Shown here: positions 59,463 through 64,000 of the stretch, piece by piece
Layout: each line of letters starts with the position of its first letter
Position numbering within the stretch: the stretch's first letter is position 1
NCBI RefSeq assembly: GCF_018873765.1
Contig: NC_057925.1
Location: forward strand, 14,829,568 to 14,893,567
Origin: Telopea speciosissima
Taxonomy: Eukaryota; Streptophyta; Magnoliopsida; Proteales; Proteaceae
DNA: 64,000 nucleotides
Reading direction: 5' to 3'
The notes under the pieces: generated by a model
What the model was told of the DNA's origin: nothing
Databases searched by the model: none
What the model saw: only the letters and a program-made list of their open reading frames with translations
Translations under genes and position numbers: made by a program

Positions 59463-60350
59463 CTATACTTTCCTTCTGTATTTTGAACCATTGAATTGTT
59501 ATGCTCCATTTCACTCCTCAAATTAGTTTTTAGCAAAATTTTAACCAAGACTTTTGTCATTTGCAAATGTCGATTTATACTGAAATTCTAGAATAATCTA
59601 TATAATAAAAATATTTACACACATGCATAGGTATTGGTGGATCCTACTAAAATTTGAACACCACATATGCTGCAATAACAGAATAAATATTATGCTACTT
59701 ATTTCCATATTTTATTACTCCAAAATTATTTTTACTATTTCTTCTTGCTTTATTTTGTCATGTGGTGAATTCAGATCAAACTCAACTTAGCACTTGATTT
59801 CTTTTTTGGATATACCTGCACTATAATTAGGGCTCCATAAAACCTACTGATTAAAGATGATAGTCCATGTTACCGTTGGAATCGGGTTGTATAGAAGAGA
59901 CCTGGAGCGAACTCCGAGGGGGGACTCTTCGATGCCTAAGTTGGTCCGGCAGAACAGTCAATGAAGAGAGTACGAAAGGAGTCATAGCTGGAGGGTAAAA
60001 ATGAATACCTCCCTGGGTCCCCTCCCTTTTTCTATATGTAATGGGGTCGGTTACCGAGGCGGCTACGTAATCCTCCTGGCGCTTAGCACCCTTCCTGACA
60101 CGTGCCTGAGTGGATCGTCTGAGAGGGGATCGTGTCTCCCTGATTCGGGGAAGAATCCCTAGAATGGGGCGTGTCAGTTATTGGAGTTGGCTCACGTGTA
60201 GGAATGGGTTGTTCGGGATTGTGACGCCCAAGTAACCCTTTCCACATGTCACATACTCATTGGTGGTTTTTTTTTTTTTATACAATAGTCCATTTGTCTA
60301 GTGTGCGTATATTATTGGCTCAGGTATTGATACATGAACCTGGCTGGGTT
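59463..60350. other. No gene; LTR-like segment at 59875-60235
   Basis: 59875-60235 is GC-rich non-coding sequence with GGGGGACTCTTCGATGCCTA followed by AGTTGG. A similar GGGGCTCTCCGATGCCAAAG motif occurs at 63698-63720. I suspect both are parts of related LTRs or large non-coding retroelements. Confidence 0.4.
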
Positions 60351-60530
60351 TTCATTCTCTTAAGTGTGGTGCATTGTCTAGTGCATCTTTAAAGTGCATC
60401 TGATGGTGACCATTGCACTTAAGAGGATAAAAAATCAAGTCTCAAGTGCGATGCGTCGTTCAATGCATTTTAAAGGTGCACTGAGATAAATGTACACTAC
60501 ACTTGTACACTTGAGAGGATAAAAATGCAA
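60351..60530. repeat. Two adjacent copies of foldback MITE family B
   Basis: 60355-60429 runs from TCTCTTAAGTGTGGTGCA to TTGCACTTAAGAGGATAAAA. 60440-60527 runs from TCTCAAGTGCGATGCG to CACTTGAGAGGATAAAA. Each is a hairpin with GTGCA(T/C)(C/T)TTTAAAGTGCA-like cores, as at 7070-7146 and 8987-9147. Confidence 0.75.
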
Positions 60531-62714
60531 ACATGACTGACTGCCATCCTTATCCTTATCCAGTTGTCCTTTCACTCCCAAATTGCCAAAACATAGCCCC
60601 CTCTCTGGTTGTTTCATCTTAATCAATACTCAGGACTGCCATTTGATTTCCATTCCCACCTGAATATTCATATGACTTGTAACCCACCTATGATTTTGAG
60701 AGAGAGAGAGATGACATGAGTGTCTAGGTGCATTGAATGCAAATTGTGACAGGGAGAGATGGGGAGACAAGCATTCATGAGTTTTTTTTTCTTTTCTTGG
60801 TTTGAGCATTCATGAGTTGAAGTGAAGCACATGCTACATGACTACATCATTGTAGATTCTTTGTATGTTATCTTTATACTATTACCCAGGGCTCCCTTTG
60901 GTTGCAAGGAAAGTGGGGTAAGGAAAGTGAGGAGAAGGGAAGAATTTCACTTCTTCAGAGTGAGATTTAAAGCAATTTCTTTTTGTTTACAGAGACATCC
61001 ATATGGGCTTTGAGTGAGACTGAGATCTACTCTTTCCTGATAAAAAGCTAAACTAAATCTAATTGGATCAGATTCTTAGACTTCACAACTATCCATGTTA
61101 TCTACTTATCCCATCAGAGAAAGTAATTTCATTTGAAGGGTCCATGTCTATTAATTAGTGCCAGATGCCAATCTCTAAAGTTTCTCTCTATCATTCCCTT
61201 AATGAAGTGGAACTTTAACTGAAAAAGCACAGAAACTGCCAATTATAACTTGAATGACTCTCTCTCTCTTACAATCCCTCCGAGAGTGGAGAAAAGCCTT
61301 TGCTCAGTTGTGGGGGTCGGTGACACCATTGCGGCTCGTCCAGCCACGTAACCTCCCACTATGGCGACCAAAAGCAAGGTGTCATGCTTTCAAGTCTACA
61401 CTCAAGCTTCCGAGTGCACAAGCCCCTACCCACCACATCAACTGTTTGACAAAAGTCCTAATCCAAAAACCCAATCTGACTCCCATGAAACCAACCAAGA
61501 TGAAAGGTTTAAAAGGAAAGAATAGCCAAATGCATTGTCAGTGGTGGTGACCCATTTGACCTCTAGACTTTGAATCTTTTATCTTTAGCCCAACTTGGTT
61601 GGCTTAAGAAAACCCAAACACTTCTTTTGTTGGACCCTAGCTTTATGGATTGCCTTTACTTTTAGGGATTCCAAGTTAGTAAAGTTATTACATCAAACCA
61701 ATCATAATGCACAATATTGGTGGGGTTTGCTTGATGAGGTGGTGTTTTTTTACTTGAGATTGTTGTTTAAGCACCACAAGCTAGTGCATAAAGATTTAGA
61801 AGATCATATATAGAACTTTTGTGATAATATTCCATTCAAACCTTGGCCACAGTAATGTAATCCTAAGAATCATATCATGCATATATTTCTTTTTGGATGC
61901 AGCAACCACTTTCAGCATAGTTTCAGACTATGTGTTTGGGCTATAAACATGTGTCAGAGAGGGAATATAAATAAGTATTTAGCACTTATGTAGTGAAACA
62001 GAAGAATAGCATATATATGACAATGTTCCATGACAGGTGGATTCCTTTTTTTTGTCTCAATCTTTCTTCCCCTCTCCCAAACATGGGTTTGATTTTTTTG
62101 GTAATAAAACATGGGTTTGATTGAAGCTACATATTAGTGTCTCTAAAATCAGAATGCAATGGAGGCTTATGTGCCCATCAAGAAATTAAGAAGAAACCTT
62201 TTTTTTTTTTTAACCTTTTTCCTCTGAGAAGAGAAGTTGGTGGTTCTAAAAGTGGTAACAAAAGGGTGGGTGATAATTTTGCTAATAGTATATAAATTGC
62301 TTTAGTTTTATAGGTGGGTGGAGTGGATTTTTCATCTTTTACATTATCCCCAAGTCCTCATTATCAATTCTTTTTAGAGATGAAATATTCTATTATACAC
62401 GGGTGTATTTTGTTATCATCAAGTTGGTAAACTAAGAAGTTGTAACCTTATTTTTTTTTTTATCCCTTGTCTTATTCTCAGAAGTTATTTAATGCAGGTG
62501 TAATCTTGTTATTTCACATTGACAAATTGACATAATGATAAGTTACTTTTAACTCATTTTGAAAATCATTTTTTATCATGACCAAAATAAGTTATAAGAA
62601 TAAAACAAGGGACAAAAGAGTAAGATTACAATCTTATTGTTACTAATTATGATTTTACAACAAAATTTTCCAAGCTTATAGAAAAGGCAATTAAGGGATT
62701 TTATGGTTGTTAGT
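60531..62714. other. No gene recognised
   Basis: AT-rich spacer with GA microsatellite at 60699-60710 and duplicated GCATTCATGAGTT (60772, 60807) and ACATGGGTTTGATT (62083, 62109). Open frames at 61254-61550 and 61595-61813 show no recognisable domain. Confidence 0.4.
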
Positions 62715-63595
62715 TTTTTTTTGGTAAAATACTTTATTAATGAAAACCACAAGGGAAAGATAGAAGACATGCAAGAGTCTAGAAATAAAGCATCATAAAT
62801 AAAAGGAGGGGGATGGGTGCTCCAAAAAAGTTGTTATTGAGTTGATGCACAATGAGAAACAATCAACATTAATCAACAATGATGAATTGTATTCACCAAG
62901 GTATGTTTTGGGCCCTCCCATTCAAAATAGAGATGAGTAGTAGGCTATCACTCTCTATAATAGTTGTGCGAATCCCATGGTCCTTTGCAATGCATAGAGC
63001 TCAAAATATGGCAAGTGCTTCTGCTACACAGGCATAATTTGAACCACACCCACCCGCGAAACAAAATAGGAATCTAGTTCAAAGAGCCACGTTTAAGTGA
63101 AGCCTGTACATTTGGACTATACTGGACTCTAGTTTTTGAAATGTTCAAGCTCTGCCCGGACATTTGACAATATTTATTAATGATCATTGTCAAATTCCTA
63201 ACTTCAGCCCCAGACGCATGCCCAAAGAGTATAAAATCATCAGCAAACGCCACGTGTGTAATGCACTCCCCCCCTAATCCAATCAATCCACCACGGATGA
63301 AACCCGTAGTTGAACAATGCCTCTCTGAGAAATCTCCACTCAAGGCGATCATATGGCGTGCTCATTTCTAGTTGAATCGTTATCAATCCATGTCTTCCTC
63401 GCCTCATTGATTTGATGTGATGGATCATGACATATAAGTGTATTATCTTGTATATGCTTGCCTCGAATGAATCCATTCTGATTGAAGAAAATGATCTTGT
63501 AAAGCAGAGGCCTTAACCACTTAATCAAGATGAAAGTGATGATTTTATAACTAAAGTTACACAGAATTAAAGGTCTATCAACATGCTACAAATAA
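62715..63595 (-). mobile_element. L1-type LINE remnant, minus strand, internally deleted
   Basis: On the minus strand from 63595: VDRPLILCNFSYKIITFILI, then NGFIRGKHIQDN, LEMSTPYDRLEWRFLREALF, HVAFADDFILFGHASGAEVR and SGQSLNISKTRVQYSPN are successive LINE RT motifs (FADD catalytic box intact). At about 63060 it jumps directly to RNase H (VAEALAIF.ALCIAKDHGIR, ESDSLLLISILNGRAQNIPW; 62890-63040). The end is TATTTTACC plus about 8 A near 62716. The RT thumb and zf-RVT are deleted and the 5' half is missing. Confidence 0.85.
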
Positions 63596-63599
63596 TATG

Positions 63600-64000
63600 C
63601 CTGTTGCGTCAAGAAATCGTTGAGCGGTCCTGCGAGTGCCGTCACCTGCAAGTGGACCAAGGGGTCAACAGAGAGAACCGGTGTGGTTCTGGCCTGGGGC
63701 TCTCCGATGCCAAAGTTAGATCTCCTGAGCAAATAGATGAATAGTGATTATTCAATATGAGTTCAGATGTCCCCCAATGGGGTTGTGTACCTTGCCTTTT
63801 ATAGTAGTGTATGGCAGTGTGGAGAGTCCCAGTTTGATGGCGATTGTGCCGTTGAGTGGATAAAGGCCCTGGGTAACGGGGCTCTATCCTGATTGGCCAT
63901 CTCCCCACGGGAGGGAGTGTCCTAGTGGTTTCAAGATCCTTGGTGGATAGATACCCGTGTGTGATGATAACGTCATTAGTGCTTGAATCCGTCTGGGTGA
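63600..64000. other. LTR-like non-coding sequence running off the window
   Basis: GC-rich sequence with GGTCCTGCGAGTGCCGTCAC, GGCTCTCCGATGCCAAAG and a TTTTATAGTAGTGTATGG (TATA-like) segment, typical of a plant LTR promoter region. It abuts the LINE remnant at about 63595. It cannot be defined without sequence beyond the window. Confidence 0.4.

Noticed and set aside
61254-61813. Two plus-strand ORFs of 98 and 72 codons
   Set aside because: No domain, no splice signals that join them, and low-complexity composition.
1-64000. tRNA, rRNA, snoRNA genes, CRISPR arrays and organelle DNA insertions
   Set aside because: I looked for tRNA-like clover-leaf segments, rRNA-like blocks, regular spaced repeats and recognisable chloroplast or mitochondrial genes and saw none. 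A covariance-model search would be needed to exclude small RNAs.

Overview
This window is nuclear DNA from a flowering plant. Genes carry GT-AG introns of 0.6 to 9 kb, and the intergenic space is filled with decayed plant retrotransposons (Ty1/copia, LINE, RTE-type LINE, a TRIM, a large solo LTR), foldback MITEs and CT/GA, poly-T and poly-A tracts. Nothing bacterial or viral is present. Long introns and old transposon load suggest a medium or large genome, perhaps a woody or early-diverging angiosperm. The species cannot be named from this sequence.

Layout. 0.5-4.4 kb: a foldback element, a broken xyloglucan xylosyltransferase fragment (minus) and a 3.15-kb solo LTR with a perfect 5-bp target duplication. 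4.4-9.7 kb: mostly AT-rich DNA with foldback MITEs and one small secreted six-cysteine peptide gene (minus, 8.1-8.3 kb). 9.97-14.63 kb: a complete three-exon mitochondrial-type PPR gene (plus) with RTE LINE debris in its second intron. 15-23 kb: a minus-strand LINE (ORF1, endonuclease, start of RT) split by a 1.5-kb PIF/Harbinger-like DNA transposon that carries head-to-head fragments of an AP2/ERF gene and a glutaredoxin gene, then a plus-strand LINE tail. 23.56-45.29 kb: a ten-exon ribose-5-phosphate isomerase gene (plus). Its intron 2 holds a complete but dead copia element and its intron 8 a second, minus-strand copia element. Its frame is exact across all ten exons except for one stop codon next to the transit peptide. 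46-50.1 kb: LINE tail, a possible F-box gene fragment and a 500-bp TRIM. 50.45-51.19 kb: an intact MIZU-KUSSEI1-like (DUF617) gene (minus). 52-64 kb: GGT-rich repeat, MITEs, a 4.2-kb 5'-truncated LINE with a small retroposon inside it, a second LINE remnant (minus) and LTR-like sequence at the edge.

The host genes are functionally unrelated neighbours (organelle RNA processing, pentose phosphate metabolism, root hydrotropism-type DUF617, secreted peptide). The main story is transposon dynamics: nested insertions, gene-fragment capture and decay dominated by C-to-T type changes (TGG or CAG to TAG). The least ordinary object is the gene-carrying Harbinger-like element at 17659-19180. The most consequential observation for a host gene is the in-frame TAA in the isomerase gene.
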